From Leptospira inadai serovar Lyme str. 10 (lineage in GTDB: Bacteria > Spirochaetota > Leptospiria > Leptospirales > Leptospiraceae), in the NCBI RefSeq assembly GCF_000243675.2, contig NZ_AHMM02000024.1, positions 186,001 to 250,000 on the forward strand: a stretch of DNA of 64,000 nucleotides, read 5' to 3'. The translations under genes and the position numbers were made by a program. Position 1 is the stretch's first letter; every line of letters starts with the position of its first letter. The notes under the pieces are model-generated. The model worked only from the letters and a program-made list of their open reading frames with translations, did no database searches and was not told the DNA's origin. Below, one piece after another: positions 47,995 through 56,733 of the stretch.

Positions 47995-48341
47995 AGAAAA
48001 CTCTAGTAAGCTTCGTTTTAATTTCCGTTTCCGCATTCTATTCGGGGGCTTGTGTCCGGGAAGATCTAGTCTCCCAAGGAGATTCGAATAGTCAAATTTA
48101 TGCCGCCGCCAAATATCTTGCGACAAAGTGCGGAGATCCGATTCCCACTCCCTATCCTGTCGCAATCGGCGATGTGCAAAGGCGGAATTTGGATCTTTGC
48201 AGTATCGCGATCACTAAATCAGACTGCCCATTCGTAAGTTACCCCATCGCGTGCCTATTGATCTACTTGGACAAACCTAGCGGGGATATTCCTTGGTACG
48301 AAAATTTTAAAGATGCATACGTGACTCCAAAGGTGCCCTAA
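47991..48341 (+). CDS. Small cysteine-containing lipoprotein
   Basis: 116-residue probable lipoprotein; signal peptide ends FYSGAC (Cys21). Four further cysteines (in ATKC, LDLC, KSDC and PIAC) could form two disulfides. I do not recognise a family. It overlaps the previous gene by 4 bases and ends 3 bases before the receptor gene, so it is probably translated from the same message and may be a surface partner of the receptor. Confidence 0.72.
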   Translation: MKKTLVSFVLISVSAFYSGACVREDLVSQGDSNSQIYAAAKYLATKCGDPIPTPYPVAIGDVQRRNLDLCSIAITKSDCPFVSYPIACLLIYLDKPSGDIPWYENFKDAYVTPKVP

Positions 48342-48344
48342 ATT

Positions 48345-50876
48345 ATGATACGTACCGCCTTTAAATTCTTAATCCTATTGACATTTGCGCCGATCGAACT
48401 TTTAGCCGAAGTCACGTTCAAGGCCAGACTATTTTCTCGCCAAAAAAACCAAGGCGAGGCTAAGGCGAACGTTCTTTTGTTCGAGACCAAGAAATTCTAT
48501 AAGACCGATTCAGAAGGTTATTTCGAGGCGATCGTACCGACACCCGGAGCCTATACATTCCGAATCATTAAAGTGGACGGGATGCAAGAAATTAAAGGGA
48601 ACATAGACGCCTCCGGTCAACTCGTAACCCTTTTTATCGATGCCCCGACCTCGTCCGGCGGTATCGGAATCAGCGGAAGCAACGTCTCTAAGGGTGCCAT
48701 TAACGTCACTGCGGAAAGGGAAAAACCGATACTTTCCCGGACGACGATTAAATACGACGAGATTAAACGAATGCCTGGTACGTTCGGAGAGCCGCTTCGT
48801 TCCCTAGAGACGATTCCGGGAGTCGTACCTGCCGCAGCTTTCGGAGGCGGTGCAAACAATTATGTGATCCGAGGCGCGGATCCGAATACGAACTTATATT
48901 TAGTCGACGATCTTCCGATCTTATACCCCTTCCACTTTGATGGATTGAGTGCCGTCGTAAACGCTAACCTGATAAAATCCATCGATGTCTACACCGGTGT
49001 TTTCCCCGCTAATTACAATAACGCATTGGGTGGGGTCATTCATATCGATACCGTAGATAAGGTGGATACTTCCCAGCGAAACGTGATCATTTCGGCATGG
49101 GCCACGAGCGTAAATTATATGGCCCCTACTTTCGGCGGAAAAGGTTATATCATGGCTGCGGCTCGAGTCGGATATCTGGACAAGACATTTAGCGAAATAG
49201 GAAGCCGGTTGGGAGCAAGTTTACCGGACGGTCTTCGTCTCCCTAGATTCGTAGATTCGCAGGTTAAGTTCGTACATAACTTCACCAATGAACATCAGAT
49301 TTCTTTCCACTCATTCACATCGAAAGACGACTTTGCTCTGAACGCTCCGGCAAAATCAAAAAACGATCCGACCAAAGATCCGTTTGCATCCATTGCCGGA
49401 GGAAGCGTTTCCGCCGGTCAGGGATTTAGGACTCAGGCACTTCGATATACTTGGAAACCGACGGAAACTTTCTCGAATCGATTGACTCTGATCAGTTATG
49501 ATCCGTTCACCGATTTCAATGTTTCTCTAGGATCCATTAAAGGAAAAAATAGGGCCACAGGCGCTTATAACGGAATGCGACAAGACGCGTTCTGGGACCC
49601 GAATCGGCATGTAAGCGTAGAATTCGGATCCGAGTTCAGAGTCTTGGATTATTCGTCTCAGGGTTCTTCCATCGTCCAGACCGATCCGAACAACCAAAGC
49701 CCCAATCCCTATGACACTCAAAATCCCGCGTTCCGTACTATTCCGACGAATATTCGCGCGCAAGGGACCTATTATAATTCTTACGTAACGACAAAGCTTC
49801 GGTACGGTGGATTCCAATTCGAGCCGGGAGTTCGCTATGATTATATTCCGTACGTTCATCATACCGCGTTAGGACCCAGAGGACAGGCATCTTATAAATT
49901 CGAAAAAGGGACTACGATTTTTGCCGGGGGGGGAAATTTCTACAACTTCCCCTTGGATACTAGATTCAATAAGGATAGTGGAAATCCGCATTTGGACTTT
50001 CAGAAAGCGTTTAAATACGGGGGCGGTATAGATCAACAACTAGCGGGGGATTATCAGATCAAGGGAGAAGTCTTTAAGCAGGAATTCTCAAGACTCATCG
50101 TGAGCGATCCGTACATCACAGACCCTATAGGAACCAATCCGGACCCTTACGGAAAAGTCACTCAGCCCTTTCTCGTGAATAAAAACTTAAATTATTCGAA
50201 TAATGGGACAGGCTGGTCCCATGGATTCGAACTCGTACTCAGAAAAAATTCACGTCCGGGGACACGGAATTGGTTCGGATGGATCACATATACCTGGTCC
50301 CAAACATTTCGAAATAATAACGTATTTATACAAAATCCCGGTGATCCGCCTTTAACGCCCGATCAAAGGTATTTGGCCCAATTTTATCATAATTCCAAAC
50401 AGACACTATTCGATTACGACCGAACTAACGTTATCAATATGGTTTTCGGATGGCGCTGGAGCCAAGAATGGCAGTTTGGAGCCCGCTGGTCCTACTTGAC
50501 GAACACACCCTATACTCCTATCATAGGCGATGACGGGGGTAGGTTCAGCAACCCGGCGAACGGGCAGACCATTTGGACTCCCGAATACGCGAATAACCCG
50601 TTTCTCGCGGAGTACATAAATTCGCGAAGATTGAAACCGTACCATCGTTTGGACCTAAGGTTTGACCGATTCTTTAATTATGAATGGGGTTTTGTGAATA
50701 CGTTTTTTGAAATCATCAACGTTTATCTGAGGGAAAACGTGAGCGGGCAAAGTTTTGACAATACAAGACCGTACTCCGCCACCAACCCGAAGCCTTCCCC
50801 CACATTCGGGACGATCACTCTCGCCGGAGGTGTTGTTATCCCGTTCTTCAACATTGGAATTGAGGTGAAATTCTAA
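48345..50876 (+). CDS. TonB-dependent outer-membrane receptor
   Basis: 843-residue outer-membrane protein. A signal peptide (to about residue 21, ELLAE) is followed by a carboxypeptidase-regulatory-like domain (residues about 25-100), then the plug (GEPLRSLETIPGVVPAAAFGGGANNYVIRGADPNTNLYLVDDLP), and a long beta-barrel ending in a typical aromatic strand (FFNIGIEVKF). Such receptors import scarce ligands such as siderophores, haem, cobalamin or glycans; the ligand cannot be told here. It is followed by a Cys-rich lipoprotein and its own ExbB-ExbD-TonB genes. Proximity to B12-dependent mutA-mutB-meaB is suggestive only. Confidence 0.92.
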   Translation: MIRTAFKFLILLTFAPIELLAEVTFKARLFSRQKNQGEAKANVLLFETKKFYKTDSEGYFEAIVPTPGAYTFRIIKVDGMQEIKGNIDASGQLVTLFIDAPTSSGGIGISGSNVSKGAINVTAEREKPILSRTTIKYDEIKRMPGTFGEPLRSLETIPGVVPAAAFGGGANNYVIRGADPNTNLYLVDDLPILYPFHFDGLSAVVNANLIKSIDVYTGVFPANYNNALGGVIHIDTVDKVDTSQRNVIISAWATSVNYMAPTFGGKGYIMAAARVGYLDKTFSEIGSRLGASLPDGLRLPRFVDSQVKFVHNFTNEHQISFHSFTSKDDFALNAPAKSKNDPTKDPFASIAGGSVSAGQGFRTQALRYTWKPTETFSNRLTLISYDPFTDFNVSLGSIKGKNRATGAYNGMRQDAFWDPNRHVSVEFGSEFRVLDYSSQGSSIVQTDPNNQSPNPYDTQNPAFRTIPTNIRAQGTYYNSYVTTKLRYGGFQFEPGVRYDYIPYVHHTALGPRGQASYKFEKGTTIFAGGGNFYNFPLDTRFNKDSGNPHLDFQKAFKYGGGIDQQLAGDYQIKGEVFKQEFSRLIVSDPYITDPIGTNPDPYGKVTQPFLVNKNLNYSNNGTGWSHGFELVLRKNSRPGTRNWFGWITYTWSQTFRNNNVFIQNPGDPPLTPDQRYLAQFYHNSKQTLFDYDRTNVINMVFGWRWSQEWQFGARWSYLTNTPYTPIIGDDGGRFSNPANGQTIWTPEYANNPFLAEYINSRRLKPYHRLDLRFDRFFNYEWGFVNTFFEIINVYLRENVSGQSFDNTRPYSATNPKPSPTFGTITLAGGVVIPFFNIGIEVKF

Positions 50877-51376
50877 TGCCTATCGTTATAAAGAAGAATT
50901 CTTTTTTTGTTAGATCCTTCCTCATTATTATTGGTTCCGTCTTCCTTGTCGCCTGCGTGAATCAAGGAGAGCAATCTTCGAATAAGGGCGCAGACCCTGG
51001 CTTGATCTTACAATCCCTTCTTCAGAATTCGCCGGATCCCTTAAAGGCCTGCGTAAATGCTAATGAGGAGGAGGAGACCTGCTTGAAATCCACGCAGGAT
51101 CTATCGGGTATTAACGAGTCCTCGTTAGCAAAGATCATTTCCGGAAATCGGTACTCGACGTACTCGCAATACTGCACCTCGTTACTTTCTTCCGAATCGT
51201 TTTCGAAATTAAACGTAAAAGCGCAAGAATGCGTCATGACCTGCAACGAAGCCTACTGGTCTGCACTCGGGTCGGCGGGCAGATGCCAAGGGCAAAGTTC
51301 CGATTTGATCTCTACGGAAGGTTCCGATACTCTGTCTTGTATTCGTAATTGTTCGAATATATCTTCCGGTCTCTGA
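50876..51376 (+). CDS. Cysteine-rich lipoprotein next to TonB receptor
   Basis: 166-residue probable lipoprotein; signal peptide ends in VFLVAC (about Cys27). The mature chain has eight further cysteines, including CVMTC and CIRNC (CxxxC) pairs, enough for four disulfides. Family unknown to me. Its ATG shares one base with the receptor stop (TAATG), so translation is coupled and a functional link with the receptor, such as ligand capture or a surface cap, is likely but inferred. Confidence 0.75.
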   Translation: MPIVIKKNSFFVRSFLIIIGSVFLVACVNQGEQSSNKGADPGLILQSLLQNSPDPLKACVNANEEEETCLKSTQDLSGINESSLAKIISGNRYSTYSQYCTSLLSSESFSKLNVKAQECVMTCNEAYWSALGSAGRCQGQSSDLISTEGSDTLSCIRNCSNISSGL

Positions 51377-51451
51377 TAAAAACAGGGAACAAAAACGGAA
51401 TGACGGTTATCCTAACCCACGAAAAAACAGGAATTACGAAGGATAGGTAGA

Positions 51452-52066
51452 ATGAACTTTGAGATACTTGTAGAAGTCGGAGAATCGGCGATCTTTATCA
51501 TCATGATTATTGCAAGCATCATCGCCGTTGCTGTCGCTGTGGAACGCGGCATAGTCTTCTTCAAAAATACGAAAGATTCTAAGAACCTTTTGCCGGAAAT
51601 CGTTCAGACGATTCGGAACGGAGACATCTCCAAAGCCGCAAAGTTCACCGAAGTCCATCCTGAAAACGTTTACGCCCGATTTGCAAGTTTCTCCGCAGAA
51701 CACTCCAAAAGCGGAAAAGAAAGTTTAGAAGAGCTAATGGAAGGAAAAGCCATCGGTGAACGCGTCGAATTTGAAACGCGGCTTTCGATTTTGAATACTT
51801 TAGGGAATAACGCGCCGTTTATCGGTCTTCTAGGAACGGTCTTCGGTGTCATCAACGCCTTTTATAGATTAGGAACATTAGGGAATACGGGTGCGGAAGT
51901 GGTCATGCGGAGCATTTCGACCGCCTTACTTGCGACGGCAGCCGGACTCGCAGTCGCAATTCCCGTAGTTATGGCAAATAACTATTTTACTCGAAAGCTA
52001 AAAATTATCCAATCCAACTTAGATATTCTTTCAAAGGAGTTTCTAGCAAACCTTTCCCGGAAATAA
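51452..52066 (+). CDS. ExbB/TolQ-family proton channel protein (system 2)
   Basis: 204-residue inner-membrane protein with three helices: one near residues 8-30, and the conserved pair IGLLGTVFGVINAFYRL and ISTALLATAAGLAVAIPVVMANNYF. It forms the proton-driven motor with the following ExbD. It lies 75 bases after the Cys-rich lipoprotein. Compared with system 1 at 29.2 kb it is full-length, and it is part of a complete receptor-to-TonB cassette. Confidence 0.92.
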   Translation: MNFEILVEVGESAIFIIMIIASIIAVAVAVERGIVFFKNTKDSKNLLPEIVQTIRNGDISKAAKFTEVHPENVYARFASFSAEHSKSGKESLEELMEGKAIGERVEFETRLSILNTLGNNAPFIGLLGTVFGVINAFYRLGTLGNTGAEVVMRSISTALLATAAGLAVAIPVVMANNYFTRKLKIIQSNLDILSKEFLANLSRK

Positions 52067-52096
52067 ATACCGGAGCATAAAATAGGAGGAAAGGAT

Positions 52097-52501
52097 ATGG
52101 CAGGACAAACCTCTTCCGGAGACGGAGAAGAAATCGGTAGCATTAACATTACGCCCATGGTCGACGTAATTCTCGTTTTGTTGGTCATTTTTATGGTCAC
52201 TGCGAACTTTTTAAAAAAGGAATCCATCAATATCAATCTCCCGAAAGTTCAAGCGGCCGATCCTAACGTAGCTCAGTCCGTTCAGGTAGCGCTTACAAAG
52301 GACGGGAAAATCGTTTTGGAAGGATCGGAAACTACCCCCGAAAAATTGGGGGCTCAATTAGCTCGGGACTCGAAAATCAGACCCAATATGAGATTGACTC
52401 TTTCTGCGGATTCCTCTCTTCCTTATGGGAAAATTGCGGAAACGATGGGAGTGATTCGACGAGCCGGAGTCACGAAGATCGCTCTTTCCGTTAAGAGATA
52501 A
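52097..52501 (+). CDS. ExbD/TolR-family protein (system 2)
   Basis: 134-residue protein. INITPMVDVILVLLVIFMV has the membrane Asp and Pro typical of ExbD; the periplasmic part ends IALSVKR. A strong AGGAGG ribosome site lies 7 bases before the ATG. It partners ExbB and TonB in energising the receptor encoded upstream. Confidence 0.93.
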   Translation: MAGQTSSGDGEEIGSINITPMVDVILVLLVIFMVTANFLKKESININLPKVQAADPNVAQSVQVALTKDGKIVLEGSETTPEKLGAQLARDSKIRPNMRLTLSADSSLPYGKIAETMGVIRRAGVTKIALSVKR

Positions 52502-52514
52502 GTCTCGAAAATCG

Positions 52515-53171
52515 ATGAATGCAAGGTTACTGACAGTCCGGGATTCGATCTTGAGCTGGTACGAAGGTACGAATCTTTGGGATCGCTGTCTGTACGGTTC
52601 GATTTTGGTGCATTTTCTATGTTTCGGAACCTACTATGTCGTTACCCATTTAAAACCCGGTGAAATCGATTCCGATAGATTAGAATTTCAAGATATCGAA
52701 GTCGACATTCAGGAAATTCCTCCCGAACTGATCGGCGGCGAAAATTCTCCCGCTCCTGTGGAAAAGGAAGAATGGGTAGAGGGATCCGATAAGGACGGTA
52801 AGGATCCTGAAGATAACGACATCGATCCCAACAAATTAAGCGGGGATGGAACGGACAAGGACGGCTTTTTATATGCTTACATGGGCGATAAGCCGCCGAC
52901 ACCGATTATCGATTTTGATTTACGGGATTATTTTCCGGAAAAAGCCAAGCTACAAGGAATTTCCTACGCCGATACGATTTTGGAAGTCAGAGTGGACGAA
53001 CATGGCAATTTAATCGACGCCAAAGTTTTAAAAGCCGGAATCAAAGGATACGGATTCGAGGATGCGGCGATTCGTGTCGTTCGAGCCGCTCGCTGGAGTC
53101 CCGGTTACGTCAAGGGCCGTCCGATTAAAATGAACCATCGTATTCCGGTAAATTTCAAATTAGATGATTGA
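52515..53171 (+). CDS. TonB-family energy-transducing protein
   Basis: 218-residue protein with a cytoplasmic start, one membrane helix (about residues 22-42), an acidic Asp/Glu/Pro periplasmic linker (about 55-125; unlike the basic Pro-Lys linker of E. coli TonB), and a C-terminal TonB domain: LEVRVDEHGNLIDAKVLKAGIKG then AIRVVRAARWSPGYVKGRPI. It starts 13 bases after exbD and completes the system. No further gene follows for 481 bases. Confidence 0.9.
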   Translation: MNARLLTVRDSILSWYEGTNLWDRCLYGSILVHFLCFGTYYVVTHLKPGEIDSDRLEFQDIEVDIQEIPPELIGGENSPAPVEKEEWVEGSDKDGKDPEDNDIDPNKLSGDGTDKDGFLYAYMGDKPPTPIIDFDLRDYFPEKAKLQGISYADTILEVRVDEHGNLIDAKVLKAGIKGYGFEDAAIRVVRAARWSPGYVKGRPIKMNHRIPVNFKLDD

Positions 53172-53460
53172 GTAGATCCCCTCGCCTGCATAAGATGCGT
53201 TTCCGGAAAACGAAGATACCTTTAACAACGCGACAGTTTCATGTTTCATTTCGGGCTGCATAATTTTTAACCGCCAGTATTAAACGAGATCCAATAAACG
53301 GTAACTCGTTCGAAACCGTCGTCCTTGCATAGGCGAGCTAAACGGCTTCTTTACTCGTACCCGATCCGCGAGAAGCGGTCGGAAATTTTACCGTACCGGA
53401 ACGGAGCGGAAAATTCCGTTTACCACACTTTCGTTGGAAAGAGTACAGAATTTACCGCAC

Positions 53461-53501
53461 CTTTCGGAACTTTCAAAAAGACGGGAGAAACTCCCCGAAA
53501 G
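53461..53501 (+). other. Nested hairpin, possible terminator or structured RNA
   Basis: Outer arms CTTTCGG / CCGAAAG (7 bp, perfect) enclose a smaller hairpin GGAG-AAA-CTCC. A run of six T lies about 10 bases further on (53512-53517), less close than in a classical terminator. It lies 290 bases after the TonB stop. Confidence 0.4.
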
Positions 53502-53611
53502 CACTACACGATTTTTTGCTACAATCTCGTTAATTTCTTTTTTCCAAAATGCGGAAAGAGTTACTCATCCGCGCCTGAAAATCGGTTGAAATGGATTCGG
53601 CCAAGGGGGTA

Positions 53612-53640
53612 AGGTGTAATGCCCTTAAAAACTTACACCT
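53612..53640 (+). promoter_or_regulatory. 8-bp inverted repeat just upstream of exported-protein gene
   Basis: AGGTGTAA and TTACACCT form perfect arms around 13 bases and end 12 bases before the ATG at 53653. In RNA it would fold next to, or over, the ribosome-binding site (GGAGCGATAAGA), so it might tune translation; as DNA it might be an operator. Confidence 0.4.
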
Positions 53641-53652
53641 GGAGCGATAAGA

Positions 53653-54102
53653 ATGATTCGTCTGGCAGCTTCCTGCATTATAGTCCTTAGCTTTTTTCTT
53701 CTCCCCGTAGAAGCCCTGACTCCGCCTCCTACCCTAGAATCACAAGTAACTCATTCCGATTTTATAGCACTTGCAAGATTATCCAATGTTAAGGAAAGCA
53801 AGATCTCCGCGAACTCCATATCGGTGACGGCTAATATACAAGTGCTAAAGCCCATAAAAGGCGGCTCGGATTTACCGACAAAATTCGACTTAGCATTCCT
53901 CGTTTTTCCGGAATATTTCGGGAAATGGCTAAAAGCTCCTCCGCAAGAAGGAGATTATATTCTTTTTTTAATTAAGAAAAAAGTAAAGGATAGCAAGGGA
54001 AAAGAGACGGAGGTGGTCGCACTATACGAACCTCATCCCTATGCCTTTCGGGAATATTCGAAAGAATTGGAAGAAAAAATTCGAGCCGAAATCAAAAACT
54101 AA
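53653..54102 (+). CDS. Small exported protein of unknown function
   Basis: 149-residue protein with a signal peptide (LAASCIIVLSFFLLPVEA, cleavage near residue 22). The mature part is mostly beta, with HSDFIALARLSNV, the strand NIQVLKPIKGG and a short Lys-rich segment before FREYSKELEEKI. I do not recognise a family. It lies 18 bases before the papain-fold protease gene and is probably coexpressed, so a partner, substrate or inhibitor of that protease is possible but not shown. Confidence 0.7.
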   Translation: MIRLAASCIIVLSFFLLPVEALTPPPTLESQVTHSDFIALARLSNVKESKISANSISVTANIQVLKPIKGGSDLPTKFDLAFLVFPEYFGKWLKAPPQEGDYILFLIKKKVKDSKGKETEVVALYEPHPYAFREYSKELEEKIRAEIKN

Positions 54103-54120
54103 TTTAGTTGGGAGAACCGA

Positions 54121-56526
54121 ATGAAAATGTTCAGAAAAATTTCCGTTTTAATATCCACTTTATTGCTCGCCGGGAACGGCCTATTCGGACAGCCGGCAAA
54201 ATTTCCGGGGTTAGGAATGAAGCAGGAGCCGTTCGAACTCCTGTCCTCCCTTAAGGAAGCGAATCCCAATCGAATCTCTCATCGTGGAATGGCCTCCAGC
54301 GTCGACCTTTCCGATTCGATGCCACCGGTAGGCGACCAAGGCCAACAAAGCTCCTGCGTGGCTTGGTCCACTGCGTATGCAACAAAATCCTTCCAGGAAT
54401 ACAGCGAGAGGAAAGGAAGGGGAAATTGGAATTTAAGAACTCCGGACGGTTCCCCCAACTATTCGTCCATCTTTTCTCCGGCGTTCATCTACAATCAAAT
54501 CAACGGTGGAAGAGATAACGGCTCCTTAATTTCAGATGCGATGAAATTGGTAGTGGAAACCGGAGCGGCCACTTGGGATGCGATGCCGTATAATCCTAGT
54601 GATTATTTAGCTAAACCGCCCCAGTCCGCATTCGACGTCGCCTCCAAATTCAAGGCCAAGGAATTCCTAAGGGTTCGCCAAACGGATCCGATGGAAGTGA
54701 AGAATCAGCTCGCACAAGGGAGACCCGTCGTCGCCGGAATCCTCGTTTACGAGAATTTCATGAACCTAAAAGGAAAAGAGATCTATAAGGAAGGAGTAGG
54801 CAAAGCCTATGGCGGACATGCAATTTCTATCGTCGGCTATGATGATTCTCAAAACGCATTCAAATTCATTAATTCGTGGAGCACGCAATGGGGAGACCAG
54901 GGCTACGGATACATCGACTATAAATGGTTCACGAAAGTCTGTCAATCGGCGTTCGTTCTCGTTGATGAAGTAGCGAGTATTCAGGACGAACCCACACCGA
55001 CTCAAACGAACGATAATAAGCCCCTTCCACCGGAAAAGACCAAACCCGTTCCTCCGAAAGAAGTTTCAGCCTCGCAAGGGTCCTATTCGGACCGAGTGCA
55101 AATCACTTGGGAAAGCGTCATCGGAGCCGTAGGTTACGAGATTTATCGGAAGGGCCCCGGAGATTCCACATTCACCAAAATCGGCCTTTCGCAAACCAAC
55201 GGATTCACGGACGATGGCATCCAAAAAGATATCGCTTACGCGTATAAAATCACGACTCTTACGGACTCGGATTCTTCGGACCAATCGGACGGCGAAGCGA
55301 TAGGTTATGCGAAGTCGGAAGAACAGAAGGCACCTGCAAAAGTAGTAGGCCTAAAGGCTAGTCAGGGTCAATTTTCAAATAAAATCGATATAGTATGGGA
55401 AGCGATAGACGGAGTCTCCGAATACTCCGTCTATAAATGGAGCAATACCCAGAAAAAATATGTTCTGATCGGAAAAAGCAAAACCAATTCCTATTCGGAT
55501 AATGCTGCGGCCAAGAACGGAAATACCGAATTATATGTGGTTGCCGCGGTCAACGGCGGAAAGACAGGTGACCCTTCCGACGCCGCCTCAGGAAGCACGG
55601 CAAAAGCCGATTCCAAACCGCCGAAACCCGTCGGCTTGATCGCTACAAAAGGGCTGTACAACAGCAAGGTAGAACTTCGTTGGCAAAAAGTTACCGGAGC
55701 GTCCCGGTATTTGATTTATCGTTATAATACCGGAGGACTTTTCGGTAGCGGGACTTGGTCGAAATTAGCGGAGGAGGCCAAGGAAAATTTCGTGGATGAG
55801 AAGCTTCCGGCCCAGTATGCGTTTTATGCGGTAGCTGCGGTAAATAAAAACGGATTAGCGGGACCTTTTTCGGATTACGCTTACGGTTATATCGATCCGA
55901 ACAAGCATAGGGGGGAAAGGCTTCCTTCACCGACCGGTCTGAAAGGAAATCCGGACGCAAAAAACGGCAAGATCACGTTAAAATGGGATCCCGTTAAGGG
56001 CGCATCAGAATATTACGTTTATCGCAAGAAGCGAGGATCCTCCTCCTGGGATTTTATATCCTCGGCCAACGCAAAGAGTTCGCTATTTACGGCGGATATT
56101 CCCGAAAAGGAAAGTTTCTTTTTGTATACGGTTACGGCTAAAACGGATCTAGGAGGCGAAAGCGAATACGCGACTCCCGTTTCTGCGGTACTCTCCGCCG
56201 CAAAACCGGCAAAATTAATGCGGGCTTTCGGCGGAGATTCCACTTTAGAAAAATTTAAAGGGCCATGGACTGCGATGTCCTGGGACGGGTCGAAAGGGGT
56301 CAACCAAGTCCTGCTGGAAATCGAGAGCCAAGATAACGTTAATTACGTTGTTAAGTTTAATAAGCAAAAGATTTTCGAAGGGAAATACGTTGAGAATAGC
56401 CCGATCATAGACAAGGACGGAAAATTCCGGATTGAAATCGAAAAAACCGGTGACGCACTTTCGGTTACTTTGAAAGATAACGGGATTATCAATCAGAAAT
56501 CCACGCTCAGCTTTCTGAAAGAATAA
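54121..56526 (+). CDS. Secreted papain-fold (C1) cysteine protease with four FN3-like repeats
   Basis: 801-residue exported protein. A signal peptide (to about residue 23) precedes a C1 peptidase domain (about 60-285) with Gln73, Cys79 (GDQGQQSSCVAWS), His233 (YGGHAISIVGYDD) and Asn251 (INSWSTQWGDQGYGYI), the complete papain active site. After a Pro/Lys/Thr-rich linker come four repeats of about 95 residues (about 310-695) with the FN3-like pattern ITWESVIGAVGYEIYR and similar. A unique C-terminal domain of about 100 residues ends it. No inhibitory propeptide of the usual kind is present. It is likely a surface or secreted protease acting on host or environmental proteins. Confidence 0.88.
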   Translation: MKMFRKISVLISTLLLAGNGLFGQPAKFPGLGMKQEPFELLSSLKEANPNRISHRGMASSVDLSDSMPPVGDQGQQSSCVAWSTAYATKSFQEYSERKGRGNWNLRTPDGSPNYSSIFSPAFIYNQINGGRDNGSLISDAMKLVVETGAATWDAMPYNPSDYLAKPPQSAFDVASKFKAKEFLRVRQTDPMEVKNQLAQGRPVVAGILVYENFMNLKGKEIYKEGVGKAYGGHAISIVGYDDSQNAFKFINSWSTQWGDQGYGYIDYKWFTKVCQSAFVLVDEVASIQDEPTPTQTNDNKPLPPEKTKPVPPKEVSASQGSYSDRVQITWESVIGAVGYEIYRKGPGDSTFTKIGLSQTNGFTDDGIQKDIAYAYKITTLTDSDSSDQSDGEAIGYAKSEEQKAPAKVVGLKASQGQFSNKIDIVWEAIDGVSEYSVYKWSNTQKKYVLIGKSKTNSYSDNAAAKNGNTELYVVAAVNGGKTGDPSDAASGSTAKADSKPPKPVGLIATKGLYNSKVELRWQKVTGASRYLIYRYNTGGLFGSGTWSKLAEEAKENFVDEKLPAQYAFYAVAAVNKNGLAGPFSDYAYGYIDPNKHRGERLPSPTGLKGNPDAKNGKITLKWDPVKGASEYYVYRKKRGSSSWDFISSANAKSSLFTADIPEKESFFLYTVTAKTDLGGESEYATPVSAVLSAAKPAKLMRAFGGDSTLEKFKGPWTAMSWDGSKGVNQVLLEIESQDNVNYVVKFNKQKIFEGKYVENSPIIDKDGKFRIEIEKTGDALSVTLKDNGIINQKSTLSFLKE

Positions 56527-56541
56527 TAAACGTTAGTTAAC

Positions 56542-56610
56542 CCGCCACAAAGGCAAAGACTTCTCCCGTTTTATGACGACGAACTCGGGAGGCGTCTTTG
56601 TTTACGGCGG
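56542..56610. terminator. Large hairpin between convergent genes, probable terminator
   Basis: Nested arms CCGCC/GGCGG, CAAAGAC/GTCTTTG and CTCCCG/CGGGAG fold into one long stem with small internal loops and an 18-nt terminal loop. It starts 16 bases after the protease stop and stands between convergent genes. There is no long T tract on either strand, so it could be a weak bidirectional terminator or an RNA-stabilising structure. Confidence 0.6.
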
Positions 56611-56733
56611 TATGTCGTTTTAGGGAAATAAATTAAAACGGCTTATGCAGATTGAAACTTTTTGGAGCAATCGGCAAACGCGAATCCGCACGCTTTACGT
56701 AGGACCCGTCGGCATTCGAAAGAGTTTTGGAAA

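Larger units (their letters stand above)
53172..53652. other. 481-bp non-coding region with several inverted repeats
   Basis: The longest gap in the window. No convincing coding region: the one open frame (53325-53612) lacks a ribosome site, is rich in Arg, Lys and Ser, and resembles nothing. No tRNA or known riboswitch was recognised. It holds at least three stem-forming repeats: AACGGA/TCCGTT (53400-53420), a nested structure at 53461-53501, and AGGTGTAA/TTACACCT (53612-53640). It may contain the TonB-operon terminator, the promoter of the papain-type operon, or a small RNA. Confidence 0.6.

Noticed and set aside
53325..53612. 95-codon open frame in the 481-bp gap
   Set aside because: No convincing ribosome site, odd composition rich in Arg, Lys and Ser, and no recognisable domain; the region looks non-coding and structured.
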